A stretch of DNA of 64,000 nucleotides from Amycolatopsis acidiphila (lineage in GTDB: Bacteria; Actinomycetota; Actinomycetes; Mycobacteriales; Pseudonocardiaceae), in assembly GCF_021391495.1 (NCBI RefSeq), contig NZ_CP090063.1:4402001-4466000 (forward strand), in the 5' to 3' direction. Below, piece by piece: positions 53,870-62,284 of this stretch; within the stretch, counting starts at the first letter, position 1, and each line of letters starts with the position of its first letter. Made by a program: the position numbers and the translations under genes. The notes beneath the pieces were generated by a model that did not search any database, had not been told where the DNA came from, and was given only the letters and a program-made list of their open reading frames with translations.

Positions 53870-54643
53870 ATGATCGGTGTGGTGCACCCCGGGGAGATGG
53901 GCGCGGCCGTCGCGCACCTGCTCGACGACGTCGCGTGGGCGTCGGAAGGGCGGAGCGCGGACACGCGGCGGCGCGCGGAAGGCCTCACGGACCTGGGCAC
54001 CGTCGCCCGGCTGAAGGCGGAATGCTCCGTGGTCCTGTCGGTGTGCCCGCCGCACGCCGCGGTGGCCACGGCGCAGGCGTTCGGCGACTACGACGGGCTG
54101 TACGCGGACCTCAACGCGGTGAGCCCGGCGACGGCGGCACAGATCGCCGGACTGGTGCCGCGGTTCGTCGACGGCGGCATCATCGGGCCGCCGCCGCATG
54201 CGCCCGGCACGACCCGGCTCTACCTCTCGGGCGCCGAGGCGGGCACGGTGGCGGCGCTGTTCGACGGCACGATCCTCGACGCCCGCCTCGCTCCCGACGC
54301 CTCGGCGCTGAAGATGGTCTACGCCGCCTGGACGAAGGGCACCACCGCGATGCTGCTCGCCGTGTGTGCGGCCGCCCGGAACCTGGGGGTCGAGGACGCG
54401 CTGACCGAGGAGTGGCGGCTGAGCCGGCCCGAGCTGCCCGCCCGTGCCGAGGACGCGGGCAGGCTGGGCCTGGAGCGCGGCTGGCGGTGGGCGTTCGAGC
54501 TGGAGGAGATCGGGCGCACGTTCGCCACGGCGGGGCTTCCGGACGGCTTCGGCGCCGCAGCCGCGGAGGTCTACCGGCGGCTGCCCCGCGACGGCGCTGC
54601 CGATCTGGCCGCCGCGCTCGCCCTGCTGTCCAGCTCCGCGTAG
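53870..54643 (+). CDS. 6PGDH-like dehydrogenase with DUF1932 domain
   Basis: A 257-residue oxidoreductase: an N-terminal NAD-binding domain (IGVVHPGEMGAAVAHLL) with VLSVCPPHAAVATAQAFGD, then a middle part carrying FVDGGIIGPPPHAPGTTRLYLSG (substrate site) and a helical C-terminal domain (LKMVYAAWTKGTTAMLLAVCAAARNLG). The Lys in ALKMVYAAWTKG is the likely catalytic residue. It follows the Gfo/Idh gene by 9 nt and is probably the last gene of the importer operon. Confidence 0.83.
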   Translation: MIGVVHPGEMGAAVAHLLDDVAWASEGRSADTRRRAEGLTDLGTVARLKAECSVVLSVCPPHAAVATAQAFGDYDGLYADLNAVSPATAAQIAGLVPRFVDGGIIGPPPHAPGTTRLYLSGAEAGTVAALFDGTILDARLAPDASALKMVYAAWTKGTTAMLLAVCAAARNLGVEDALTEEWRLSRPELPARAEDAGRLGLERGWRWAFELEEIGRTFATAGLPDGFGAAAAEVYRRLPRDGAADLAAALALLSSSA

Positions 54644-54701
54644 CCGGCCACCTCGGCCGGGACCGGGACGTGCCGGGCACCGCCGACCTACGATCAAGGC
54701 C

Positions 54702-55325
54702 ATGAGCAATCCCCACCTCGACCAGCAGCCCGAGACCGCGGGGGCGCCGCTCGCCGGGGCGCGCGCGGCGGCGCTCGTCGTGCACGGCCGCGGCCAGACG
54801 CCGGACTACATGAAGGCCGTGCTCGACCGGGTCGCGCTGCCGGAGCTGGCGTACCTCCTGCCGTCGGCCGCGGACAACACCTGGTACCCGCAGAGCTTCC
54901 TGCAGCCGGTCGAGCAGAACCAGCCGCGGCTGGACCAGGCGCTGGAAACCGTGGCGGTCATGCTCGGCCGGATCGCCGGCGCCGGGGTGCCGCCCGAGCG
55001 GACGTTCCTCGTCGGGTTCTCGCAGGGGGCGTGCCTGCTCGCGGAGTTCCTCGTGCGCGACCCCCGCCGCTACGGCGGCGCGGCGATCCTCACCGGTGGG
55101 TACGTCGGCCCGGATCGCCGCTCCCCCAACGGTTCCCTCGACCACATGCCGGTGTTCCTGGGCACCAGCCGGCACGACGAGTGGGTGCCGCCCGCGCGCG
55201 CCGAGGAGACGGCGGAGCTGCTGCGCGCGATGTCCGCCGACGTGACGTTCCGGGTCTACGACGACCGGGAGCACCTGGTCAACGACGACGAGGTCGCGCA
55301 GGTCCGCCGCCTGCTCAGCGCCTGA
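54702..55325 (+). CDS. Alpha/beta hydrolase, phospholipase/carboxylesterase type
   Basis: A 207-residue serine hydrolase. The nucleophile is in LVGFSQGACLLAEF (G-x-S-x-G); Asp is in GTSRHDEWVPP and His in DDREHLVNDDE. It is similar to the MhqD-type esterases found next to ring-cleaving dioxygenases of the MhqO type, and here the convergent neighbour is such a dioxygenase with only 3 nt between the stop codons. ATG 54702 is used. The role is probably quinone or aromatic-ester handling, by inference. Confidence 0.85.
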   Translation: MSNPHLDQQPETAGAPLAGARAAALVVHGRGQTPDYMKAVLDRVALPELAYLLPSAADNTWYPQSFLQPVEQNQPRLDQALETVAVMLGRIAGAGVPPERTFLVGFSQGACLLAEFLVRDPRRYGGAAILTGGYVGPDRRSPNGSLDHMPVFLGTSRHDEWVPPARAEETAELLRAMSADVTFRVYDDREHLVNDDEVAQVRRLLSA

Positions 55326-55328
55326 CGC

Positions 55329-56279
55329 TCAGCGCGAGATCGGTTCCAGCTGCGCGAAGATCTCCTCGCGGCGGTCCTCGAACTGTTCGGGCAGCTGGAA
55401 CCGCGACCCCAGCTCCTGTGGCGACTCGTCACAGGTCCAGCCGCCTTCGGCGTGCGTGACCGCCAGCTCGAACAACGCGCCGCCGGGGGTGCGCACGTAC
55501 ACGCTCTTGAAGTACTTGCGGTCCTTCAGCTCCGAGATGTCGGTGTAGCCCACGCCCTCGATCTCGAACTTGAGCTCGTCCTGGTTCCGCAGCGTCTCGG
55601 CGTTCCACGCGAAGTGGTGGATGGTCCCCGACCCGTAGCGCCAGGTGCCCGGCTCCTCACGGCGGTTCACCACCAGCTCGACGGCACCGCCCTGCCCGGG
55701 CCCGCCGACCGTGTGCACCACCCGGTCGCCTTCCTCCACCAGCGACTTGCCGTAGAACGAGTCCGCCAGGAACTCGACCATGTTCTCCGGGTTCGACACG
55801 TGCACGCCGACCCCGTGGATGCCGTGGATCGCGTGCTCAGCCGGCACCCCGGCGCCGGTGTGACCCTCGCGCGGATCATCGTCGACGCCGACCATCACGT
55901 ACTCGATGCCGCACGGGTGCCGGAACAGCAACCGCCGCCGGCCGAACACCTCGGCATTCTCCGTCTCCACCCGGTGCCCGGACAGCCGGCGCTCCCAGTA
56001 GTCCAGCGAACCGGCCGGGACGGCCAGCTGCACCTCCCGCGCCTGGTTGGTGCCGCGGCGCCCGATGATGCCCGCCTTGGCGAACGGGAACGTGGTCAGC
56101 ACCGAGCTGGGATCGCCGTTCGCGTTGCTGTAGTAGAGGTGGTAGATCGGCAGGGAACCGTCGAACAGCACCGTCTTCTTGATGAACCGAAGACCGAGGA
56201 CGTCGACGTGGAAGTCGACGTCCTCCTGCGCCGAGCCGACCGACATGGTGACGTGGTGGCTGCCGTTGAGATGAGCCAT
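55329..56279 (-). CDS. VOC ring-cleaving dioxygenase (MhqO-like)
   Basis: A 316-residue extradiol-type dioxygenase of the glyoxalase superfamily, with two VOC modules. It starts with LNGSHHVTMSVGSAQEDVDFHVDVLGL; metal ligands are probably His 9 region (GSHHVTM), His in TIHHFAWNAE and Glu in GGALFELAVTHAEGGW. In Bacillus the MhqO type opens hydroquinone-like rings. It is the last gene on the minus strand of the van/cou region, 24 nt after the IclR gene, so it may be co-transcribed. Substrate unproven. Confidence 0.88.
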   Translation of the reverse strand: MAHLNGSHHVTMSVGSAQEDVDFHVDVLGLRFIKKTVLFDGSLPIYHLYYSNANGDPSSVLTTFPFAKAGIIGRRGTNQAREVQLAVPAGSLDYWERRLSGHRVETENAEVFGRRRLLFRHPCGIEYVMVGVDDDPREGHTGAGVPAEHAIHGIHGVGVHVSNPENMVEFLADSFYGKSLVEEGDRVVHTVGGPGQGGAVELVVNRREEPGTWRYGSGTIHHFAWNAETLRNQDELKFEIEGVGYTDISELKDRKYFKSVYVRTPGGALFELAVTHAEGGWTCDESPQELGSRFQLPEQFEDRREEIFAQLEPISR

Positions 56280-56303
56280 CGTCCGCTCCTCACTCCGTTG
56301 TGT

Positions 56304-57077
56304 CTACTGCGGAAGCCCGTGCCCCAGTGCCCGCGCGATACCCCGCGCGGCGGTCTGCACCAGCGGCGCCAGCGCCGCCGGTTCCGCGCCCTGCGCGCGG
56401 ACGACGAGTGACACCGCGGCGAGGACCGTGCCGTCCGCCCCGGTGATGGGCGCCGCCACCGACACGCTGTCGGTGGTGACCTGCCCGTAGCTGACCGCGT
56501 ACCCGTTGCGCCGCACGGCCGCGAGCGTCTCCCGCAGCTGGGTGGAGCCGGTGACGGTCTTCTCGGTGAACGCGTGCAGCGGCGCGCCCAGGATCTCCTC
56601 CTGCACCTGCGCCGGGGCGTGCGCGAGCAGCACCAGGCCGACGCCGGTGGCGTGCAGTGCGAACCGGCCGCCCACCCTGGTCAGCACCGGCACCGCGTGC
56701 CGCCCCGCGATGCGCTCCACGAACACCAGCTCGAGGCCCTCGCGCACGGCGAGCTGCACGTTCTCGCGGGTCACCTCGTAGAGGTCCTCCAGGAACGGCA
56801 TCGCGGCCTCACGCAGACCGAGCCCGCGCGGGGCGAGCGAGGCGACCTCCCACAGCCGCAGCCCGATCCGGTAGCGGCCGTCGGCGCCGCGTTCGAGCGC
56901 GCCCCAGGCGACCAGCTCGGCGGCCCGCCGGTGCGCGGTGGCCAGTGAGATCCCGGCACGGCGGGCCAGCTCGGACAGCGTCAGCGCCGGGCTCGCCGGG
57001 GTGAACGCGTCGAGCAGCGCGAGCACCTTGCTGGTGACCGAGCGGTTCGGGACCACACTGTCCTCGCCGGTGCGCAC
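56304..57077 (-). CDS. IclR-family transcriptional regulator
   Basis: A 257-residue regulator with an N-terminal winged helix (VTSKVLALLDAF, LSELARRAGISLATAHRRAAELVAWG) and an IclR effector domain (ENVQLAVREGLELVFVERIAG, VSYGQVTTDSVSVAAPI). The GTG at 57077 follows GAGGTGAGGC. It lies 16 nt downstream of vanB and 24 nt ahead of the dioxygenase. A perfect palindrome upstream of vanA is a likely target. Regulator of vanillate demethylase by inference. Confidence 0.9.
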   Translation of the reverse strand: MRTGEDSVVPNRSVTSKVLALLDAFTPASPALTLSELARRAGISLATAHRRAAELVAWGALERGADGRYRIGLRLWEVASLAPRGLGLREAAMPFLEDLYEVTRENVQLAVREGLELVFVERIAGRHAVPVLTRVGGRFALHATGVGLVLLAHAPAQVQEEILGAPLHAFTEKTVTGSTQLRETLAAVRRNGYAVSYGQVTTDSVSVAAPITGADGTVLAAVSLVVRAQGAEPAALAPLVQTAARGIARALGHGLPQ

Positions 57078-57093
57078 GCCTCACCTCGGCTCT

Positions 57094-58065
57094 CTACAGG
57101 TCCAGGACAAGCTTAGGCCCCCGGCAGCGCGACACGCAGATCATCATGGTGTCGTTCGCGGCCTGCTCCTCCTCGGTCAGCAGCGAGTCACGGTGGTCCG
57201 GCACCCCTTCCAGCACGGTGGTCTCGCAGGTGCCGCAGGTGCCCTCCTGGCACGACGAGAGCACGGTGATCCCGGCCTCCTCGACCGCGTGCAGGATCGA
57301 GTAGTCCGCCGGCACGGTGATCGTCACGCCCGACTGCGCCAGCTCGACCTCGAACGTGACCTTCTCGCCGTCGTCGGCGCCCTCCTTCGGGGAGAACCGC
57401 TCGACGTGCAGCGCGCCGGAAGGCCAGGCGGCACAACGCTGTTCGACCGCGGCGAGCAGCGGCTCGGGGCCGCAGCAGTAGACCGCGGTGCCCGCCCGCG
57501 GCTCGCCCAGCAACGTGTCCAGGTCGAGCAGGCCGGTCTCGTCCTGCGGGAAGACGCCGACGCGGTCGCCGTAGCGCTCGGACAGTTCCTCGCGGAAGGC
57601 CATCGAACCGCGCGACCGTCCACCGTAGACCAGCCGCCAGTCCGCGCCGCGCGCCTGCGCCGCGGCGATCATCGGCACGATCGGCGTGATGCCGATCCCG
57701 CCGGCGATGAACAGGTACCGCGGCGCGTCCACGAGCGGGAAGTGGTTGCGGGGACCGCGGATCCGCAGCCGGTCCCCGTCGGCGAGCGCTTCGTGCACGT
57801 GCCGCGAACCGGCGCGCCCGCCGGGCTCGCGCAGCACGGCGACCTGCAGGACCGACCGGTCCGCGGGGTCGCCGCACAGCGAGTACTGGCGCACCAGGTC
57901 CGGGCGCAGCACCAGATCCAGGTGCGCGCCCGGCTCCCACGGCGGCAGCGGCTCGCCCTCGGGGTGGCGCAGCGTCAGCCGCAGCACGCCGTCGGCGAGG
58001 ACTTCCTTGCGGGCCAGCAGGACGTCGAGCTCCAGCTCGGTCCGCGGCGTGGTCGGGGCACTCAT
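57094..58065 (-). CDS. vanB: Vanillate demethylase reductase (VanB-like)
   Basis: A 323-residue flavin/iron-sulfur reductase that feeds electrons from NAD(P)H to the oxygenase VanA. Domains in order: FMN-binding barrel (VRQYSLCGDP, about 65-74), NAD-binding domain (GGIGITPIVPMIAAA, about 120) and C-terminal plant-type ferredoxin domain with Cys motif CQEGTCGTC, then C in MICVSRC. The ATG overlaps the stop of the 71-residue gene (ATGA). RBS GCAGGAG. Belongs to the PDR/VanB family; the demethylase role follows from its pairing with a VanA-type oxygenase. Confidence 0.88.
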   Translation of the reverse strand: MSAPTTPRTELELDVLLARKEVLADGVLRLTLRHPEGEPLPPWEPGAHLDLVLRPDLVRQYSLCGDPADRSVLQVAVLREPGGRAGSRHVHEALADGDRLRIRGPRNHFPLVDAPRYLFIAGGIGITPIVPMIAAAQARGADWRLVYGGRSRGSMAFREELSERYGDRVGVFPQDETGLLDLDTLLGEPRAGTAVYCCGPEPLLAAVEQRCAAWPSGALHVERFSPKEGADDGEKVTFEVELAQSGVTITVPADYSILHAVEEAGITVLSSCQEGTCGTCETTVLEGVPDHRDSLLTEEEQAANDTMMICVSRCRGPKLVLDL

Positions 58066-58277
58066 GAAACTCCTGCGAGGTGTCGTTCGGGTGCGGGCGG
58101 TGCGGGCCGCGGCGCGTGGCCGTCGGGATGGCCCAGCAGCCACTCCCACAGCTCGACCGGGTCCTCCGACTCGTGCTCGGCGCCGCAGTGGCAGACGCCG
58201 ACGAGCACGTCGGTACCGAGCTTCCAGTGGACGCGGTACACGGTGTCGCCGTGCAGCATCTGCACGCGGCCGGTCAT
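58062..58277 (-). CDS. Small protein between vanA and vanB
   Basis: A 71-residue protein (MTGRVQMLHGDTVYRVHW onward) with a CHCGAEHESEDPVELWEWLLGH core containing a Cys-x-Cys. Both ends are coupled by 4-nt ATGA overlaps: its start to the vanA stop, its stop to the vanB start. I recognise no family. The precise packing suggests a stoichiometric accessory of the oxygenase, perhaps a metal or cluster protein. Confidence 0.7.
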   Translation of the reverse strand: MTGRVQMLHGDTVYRVHWKLGTDVLVGVCHCGAEHESEDPVELWEWLLGHPDGHAPRPAPPAPERHLAGVS

Positions 58278-59320
58278 TTCGCGGGGACCTTCGCCGCTTC
58301 GCCCGCCATCTTCTTGAGGATGCGGCGCGCGGCCAGTGCGCCGGTGTCGATGTTCACCGACAGCTCCTGGTAGCCCTCGGGCTCGGCCTGGATGACCTGC
58401 TCCAGGATGTCGAGCGCCTCGACGTCCTGGAGCACCACGGTGCGGTTGTTCTCGGCGAGGAAGTCCGTCACGCCCTGGTCCTCCAGCGCGAAGTCCCTTG
58501 CCACGGCCCAGAAGTCGTGGGTGCTGCTCTCGGTCTCCGGGGTGATCGCGTAGACGACCTCGACGTGGAAGCCGTTCGGGTCGCTGCCGTCGGGCTCGGG
58601 CAGCACGCCCACCGGCGCGATCCGGCTGTGCAGCAGGTACAGGCACGGCGGGTGGTACTCGATGTCCTGCCAGCGCGTGATGCGGCCCTCGACGCCCGTC
58701 GACTTCGCGTAGAACGGCGGGCAGGCCGCGTCGTCCATGTGGCGGCTGACGTAGAGGATCCGGTGCTCTTCGTCGACCTCGGTGGTGATCGGCGTGTCCG
58801 CGACCTCCGGCGTGCCGATGTAGCCGCCGTGCAGGTAGGTCTCGTGCGAGAGGTCGAGCAGGTTGTCCACCAGCAGCTCGTACCGCGCCTTGAGCGGCTC
58901 CAGCCCGCCCACCGTGGTGTAGGCGGGGTCGGCCAGCCACGGCGCCCGCGGGATCAGCCCCGGGTCCGCCAGGTCCTTCTCGCCGATCCACACCCACACG
59001 AAGGAGTCCTGCTCGACGACCGGGTACGCGGGCACCCGTGCGGTGCGCGGGATCCGGGCCTGTCCGGGCACGAACACGCACGTCCCGCCCTGGTCGTAGG
59101 TGAACCCGTGGTATCCGCACACGACCTTGTCGCCGTCGAGGCGGCTCTCGGACAGCGGGTAGCGGCGGTGCACGCAGCGGTCGGCCAGGCCCACGACCTC
59201 GCCGGCCTCGGTGCGGTAGAACACGATCGGCTCGCCGAGGATCGTACGGGCCAGCAGCTCGCGCCCGACCTCTTTGCCGTAGGCCGCCACGTACCACTGG
59301 TTACGCACGAACGAACTCAT
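58274..59320 (-). CDS. vanA: Vanillate O-demethylase oxygenase (VanA-like Rieske)
   Basis: A 348-residue Rieske non-heme iron oxygenase. The Rieske cluster ligands are CVHRRYPLS and CGYHGFTY (C-x-H, 16 residues, C-x2-H, about 50-75). The iron-binding helix is VDNLLDLSHETYLHGG (D-x2-H-x4-H type, about 158-172). The length and NQWYVAAYGKEVG start resemble VanA. RBS AGAGGAG before ATG 59320. A palindrome (59391-59407) lies upstream. It removes the methyl of vanillate as formaldehyde to give protocatechuate; other methoxyarenes are possible. Confidence 0.88.
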   Translation of the reverse strand: MSSFVRNQWYVAAYGKEVGRELLARTILGEPIVFYRTEAGEVVGLADRCVHRRYPLSESRLDGDKVVCGYHGFTYDQGGTCVFVPGQARIPRTARVPAYPVVEQDSFVWVWIGEKDLADPGLIPRAPWLADPAYTTVGGLEPLKARYELLVDNLLDLSHETYLHGGYIGTPEVADTPITTEVDEEHRILYVSRHMDDAACPPFYAKSTGVEGRITRWQDIEYHPPCLYLLHSRIAPVGVLPEPDGSDPNGFHVEVVYAITPETESSTHDFWAVARDFALEDQGVTDFLAENNRTVVLQDVEALDILEQVIQAEPEGYQELSVNIDTGALAARRILKKMAGEAAKVPAK

Positions 59321-59390
59321 CTGCGGCTCCTCTGGGGGTAGATGCGACGGTTTCACTGTCGCCGCCGCCACACCGCCGCGACCAGCAGTC

Positions 59391-59407
59391 TTTTCAGCTG
59401 CTGAAAA
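59391..59407. promoter_or_regulatory. Perfect palindrome upstream of vanA
   Basis: TTTTCAGC-T-GCTGAAAA, a 17-bp palindrome (8-bp arms, one central base), lies between couL and vanA, 71 nt before the vanA start and just after the couL stop. It is a good candidate operator for the IclR regulator encoded at the end of the van genes. Confidence 0.65.
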
Positions 59408-59408
59408 C

Positions 59409-60920
59409 TTATTTGAGGAGCCGCCGCAGGATCTTCCCGGTCGGGGACTTGGGGATCTCGCCGACGAACTCGACGAACCGCACCTTCTTGTAGGGCGCGA
59501 CGCGCTCGGCGACGAATGCCATGAGCGCGTCCGCGTCGACCGGGCGCGCGGTCACCACGAAGGCCTTCGGCGCCTCCCCGCCCTCGGCGTGCGGCACGCC
59601 GACGACGGCGGCGTCGAGCACGTCGGGATGGGTCAGCAGCACCGACTCCAGCTCCGCGGGCGCGACCTGGTAGCCCTTGTACTTGATGAGCTCCTTGAGC
59701 CGGTCGACCACCCAGAACACGCCGTCGGCGTCGACGCGCAGCAGATCGCCCGTGTGCAGCCAGCCGTCGGTGACCGTCGCCGCCGTCGCCGCCGGGTCGT
59801 CCAGGTACCCGGCCATCACCTGCGGGCCGCGGACGAGCAGCTCACCGGTCTCGCCCGCCGCGACGTCCTCGTCGGTGCCGGGCCGGACCAGCCGGGCCTC
59901 GGTGTTCGGCGAGAGCACGCCGATGCTGCCCGGCGGGGTCGTGGCGAAGGCGTCGTCGAACACCTGGTGCGTGCCCGGGCTCGCCTCGGTCATGCCGTAG
60001 CCCTGCCGGATCAGGCATCCCAGGCGTTTCTCCGCCCGCTCGGTCACTTCCACGTCCAGCGGCGCCGCGCCGCACAACGCGTACCGCAGCGACGAGAGGT
60101 CGTAGTCGTCGACCTCGGGCGCGGTGGCCAGGGTGAGCACCATGGGCGGGGCGAAGTAGGCGCGCGTCACGCGGTGCCCCGCCAGCGTCCGCAGGTACTC
60201 GGCGAGCTCGAACCGCGGCAGCGTGACGACGGTGGCCCCGCCGAGCAGGCCCGAGTTGAGGATGATCGTGTGCCCGTAGATGTGGAAGAAGGGCAGCACC
60301 GCCGCCTGCACGTCCTGCGGGCCGACGCGCCAGCCGGCCCGGGTCTGGGCGAGGTTGGCCACGAGGTTGCGGTGGGTGAGCCGGACGCCCTTCGCCGTTC
60401 CGGTGGTGCCGCTGGAGAACGGCAGCACCGCGACCGTCGTGGCCGGGTCCGGCCGCGGCGCGGGCGGGGTGCCGCCGGTGGGCAGCGCGGTCAGGGCGAG
60501 CACGTCCTCGACGCCGGCGCCGGCCGCGGCCTCGCGTGCCTTGTCCCTCGCCTCGTCCGAGGCGATCAGCATCTTCGCCTTGGCGGCGAGCAGCTGCCTG
60601 GTCACCTCCGGCACGGTCAGCACCGGGTTGACCGGGGTGACCGCGGCCCCGGTCGCGATCACGGCGTGCAGCGCGACCGCGTACCGCGGCTGGTTGTGGC
60701 TCATCAACGCGACGACGTCGCCGGGACCCACCCCGCGCGCGGCGAGCCCGGCCGCCGTCGCGTACACCGACGACCGCAGCTCGGCGTAGGTGATGCTCTC
60801 CCCGGTGCGGCCGTCGACCAGGGCGGGTTTGTCCCCGTACCGCCGCGCGCCGCCGATCACGTACTCGGTGAGCGTCACGTCCGGGATCTCGATGTCGGGA
60901 AGCGGGCTGCGGTGGAGCAT
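59409..60920 (-). CDS. couL: Hydroxycinnamate--CoA ligase (CouL/4CL-like)
   Basis: A 503-residue ANL-superfamily acyl-CoA synthetase. The ATP loop is LPFSSGTTGTAKGVRLTHRN, the adenylation motif QGYGMTEASP, the hinge TDGWLHTGDLLRVDADGVFWVVDRLKELIKYKGYQV (shown here by its parts) and the catalytic Lys is in PKSPTGKILRRLL. It resembles plant 4-coumarate:CoA ligases. It follows the MaoC gene on the same strand. Role: activates p-coumarate or ferulate to the CoA ester, inferred from the cou-type gene set. ATG 60920 is used. Confidence 0.85.
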   Translation of the reverse strand: MLHRSPLPDIEIPDVTLTEYVIGGARRYGDKPALVDGRTGESITYAELRSSVYATAAGLAARGVGPGDVVALMSHNQPRYAVALHAVIATGAAVTPVNPVLTVPEVTRQLLAAKAKMLIASDEARDKAREAAAGAGVEDVLALTALPTGGTPPAPRPDPATTVAVLPFSSGTTGTAKGVRLTHRNLVANLAQTRAGWRVGPQDVQAAVLPFFHIYGHTIILNSGLLGGATVVTLPRFELAEYLRTLAGHRVTRAYFAPPMVLTLATAPEVDDYDLSSLRYALCGAAPLDVEVTERAEKRLGCLIRQGYGMTEASPGTHQVFDDAFATTPPGSIGVLSPNTEARLVRPGTDEDVAAGETGELLVRGPQVMAGYLDDPAATAATVTDGWLHTGDLLRVDADGVFWVVDRLKELIKYKGYQVAPAELESVLLTHPDVLDAAVVGVPHAEGGEAPKAFVVTARPVDADALMAFVAERVAPYKKVRFVEFVGEIPKSPTGKILRRLLK

Positions 60921-60955
60921 CACTCGACTCCTCACTGAAGTCCGAGCAGCGGGAA

Positions 60956-61405
60956 CTAGCGGTAGAAGCGGGCGAGTAGCTGTGCGACGCAGGCCGGCTT
61001 GCCCGCACCCTCGATCTCGACCACGAGATCCGCGGTGATCTGGAGGCCGTCGCCGGCGACCTCCTCGACGTCGGCGAGCCTGCCTGCCGCCCGGATCCGG
61101 GCGCCGGCGGCCACCGGTGCGGGGAAGCGCACCTTGTTCAGGCCGTAGTTGACCTTCGTGGTGACGTCCTCGACGTCGAGCAGCTCCGTCCACAGTGGAA
61201 TGACCAGGGACAGCGTCAGGTAACCGTGCGCGATGGGCCCGCCGAAGGGGCCCTGCTTCGCCTTCTCGACGTCGACGTGGATCCACTGGTGGTCGTCGGT
61301 GGCGTCGGCGAAGGTGTCGATCCGGTCCTGGCTCACCGTCTTCCACCCACTGGTGCCCAGATCCGTGCCTGCGAGCTTCTTCAGCTCCTCGAACGTGGCC
61401 CTCAC
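60956..61405 (-). CDS. couM: MaoC-type enoyl-CoA hydratase (CouM-like)
   Basis: A 149-residue single hot-dog-fold protein. The hydratase motif is FADATDDHQWIHVD (about 35-48, Asp and His catalytic), followed by GPFGGPIAHGYLTLSL. Adds water across the double bond of hydroxycinnamoyl-CoA. The GTG at 61405 overlaps the couO stop (GTGA), so the two are coupled. The cou role is an inference from gene order. Confidence 0.85.
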   Translation of the reverse strand: MRATFEELKKLAGTDLGTSGWKTVSQDRIDTFADATDDHQWIHVDVEKAKQGPFGGPIAHGYLTLSLVIPLWTELLDVEDVTTKVNYGLNKVRFPAPVAAGARIRAAGRLADVEEVAGDGLQITADLVVEIEGAGKPACVAQLLARFYR

Positions 61406-62274
61406 GCCGTCTCCTCCAGCTTCAGCACCCGCACCGCGTTGTCCTTGAGGATCTTCGGCCGCACGTGCGGCTTCAGGTCGAGCTTCGCGAAGTCCGCGAG
61501 CCACCGGTCCGGGGTGATGAGCGGGTAGTCCGAACCGAACAGCACCTTGTCCTGCAGCAAGGAGTTCGCATAGCGCACCAGCTGCGGCGGGAAGTACTTC
61601 GGCGACCAGCCCGACAGGTCGATGTAGACGTTGGGCTTGTGCGTCGCGACGGCGAGCGCCTCGTCCTGCCAGGGGAACGACGGGTGCGCCATGATGATCG
61701 TCAGGTCCGGGAACCGCACGGCGACGTCGTCGAGCAGCATCGGGTTGGACAGCGACAGCCGCACTCCCCCGCCGCCGGGCATGTTCGCGCCGATGCCGGT
61801 CTGTCCCGTGTGGAACAACGCCGGGATGCCGTACTCCTGCGCCACTTCGAGCAGCGGGTCGGCGGTGCCGTCGTCCGGCGCGAAGTCCTGGATGCTCGGG
61901 TGGAACTTCAGCCCGCGCACGCCGTGGTCCTCGACGAGCCGCCGCAGCCGCCGCGCGCCCGCCCTGCCCTTGTGCGGGTCGATGCTGGCGAACGGGATCA
62001 GCACGTCGGAGTGCTTCGCGGCGCCTTCGGCGATCTCCTCGTTCGACAGCGCCTGATGCCCGCTGAAGTACTCGATGTCCACCGTGAACACCACCGCACC
62101 GATCCGGCGTTCCCGGTAGTACGCGGCGATTTCGTCCAGGGTCGGTCGTTTCGTGCCGGCGCCGAAGTGCTTCGAAGCCGCCTCGAGGAAGTCGTCGGGC
62201 AGCGACAGGTGCCCGTGCTCGTCGGTCTCGATGTGCACGTGCACGTCGATCGCGTCGAGTTGCTGGTGATCCAC
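61402..62274 (-). CDS. couO: Amidohydrolase-fold hydrolase (CouO-like)
   Basis: A 290-residue amidohydrolase_2 family protein. Metal-binding candidates are the His pair in DAIDVHVHIETD, His in LKFHPSIQ, His in LFHTGQTG and MAHPSFPWQDEAL, and Asp in VLFGSDYPL. In the Rhodococcus cou pathway the equivalent protein was proposed to cleave the beta-ketoacyl-CoA (retro-Claisen reaction) to give benzoate and acetyl-CoA. GTG 62274 has AAGGAG. It lies 10 nt after the SDR gene. Confidence 0.85.
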   Translation of the reverse strand: MDHQQLDAIDVHVHIETDEHGHLSLPDDFLEAASKHFGAGTKRPTLDEIAAYYRERRIGAVVFTVDIEYFSGHQALSNEEIAEGAAKHSDVLIPFASIDPHKGRAGARRLRRLVEDHGVRGLKFHPSIQDFAPDDGTADPLLEVAQEYGIPALFHTGQTGIGANMPGGGGVRLSLSNPMLLDDVAVRFPDLTIIMAHPSFPWQDEALAVATHKPNVYIDLSGWSPKYFPPQLVRYANSLLQDKVLFGSDYPLITPDRWLADFAKLDLKPHVRPKILKDNAVRVLKLEETA

Positions 62275-62284
62275 GATCTTCTCC

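Noticed and set aside
58062..59297. 411-codon protein spanning vanA in another frame
   Set aside because: Only its last 71 codons (from ATG 58277) read like a gene; the rest is out of frame with the Rieske oxygenase.
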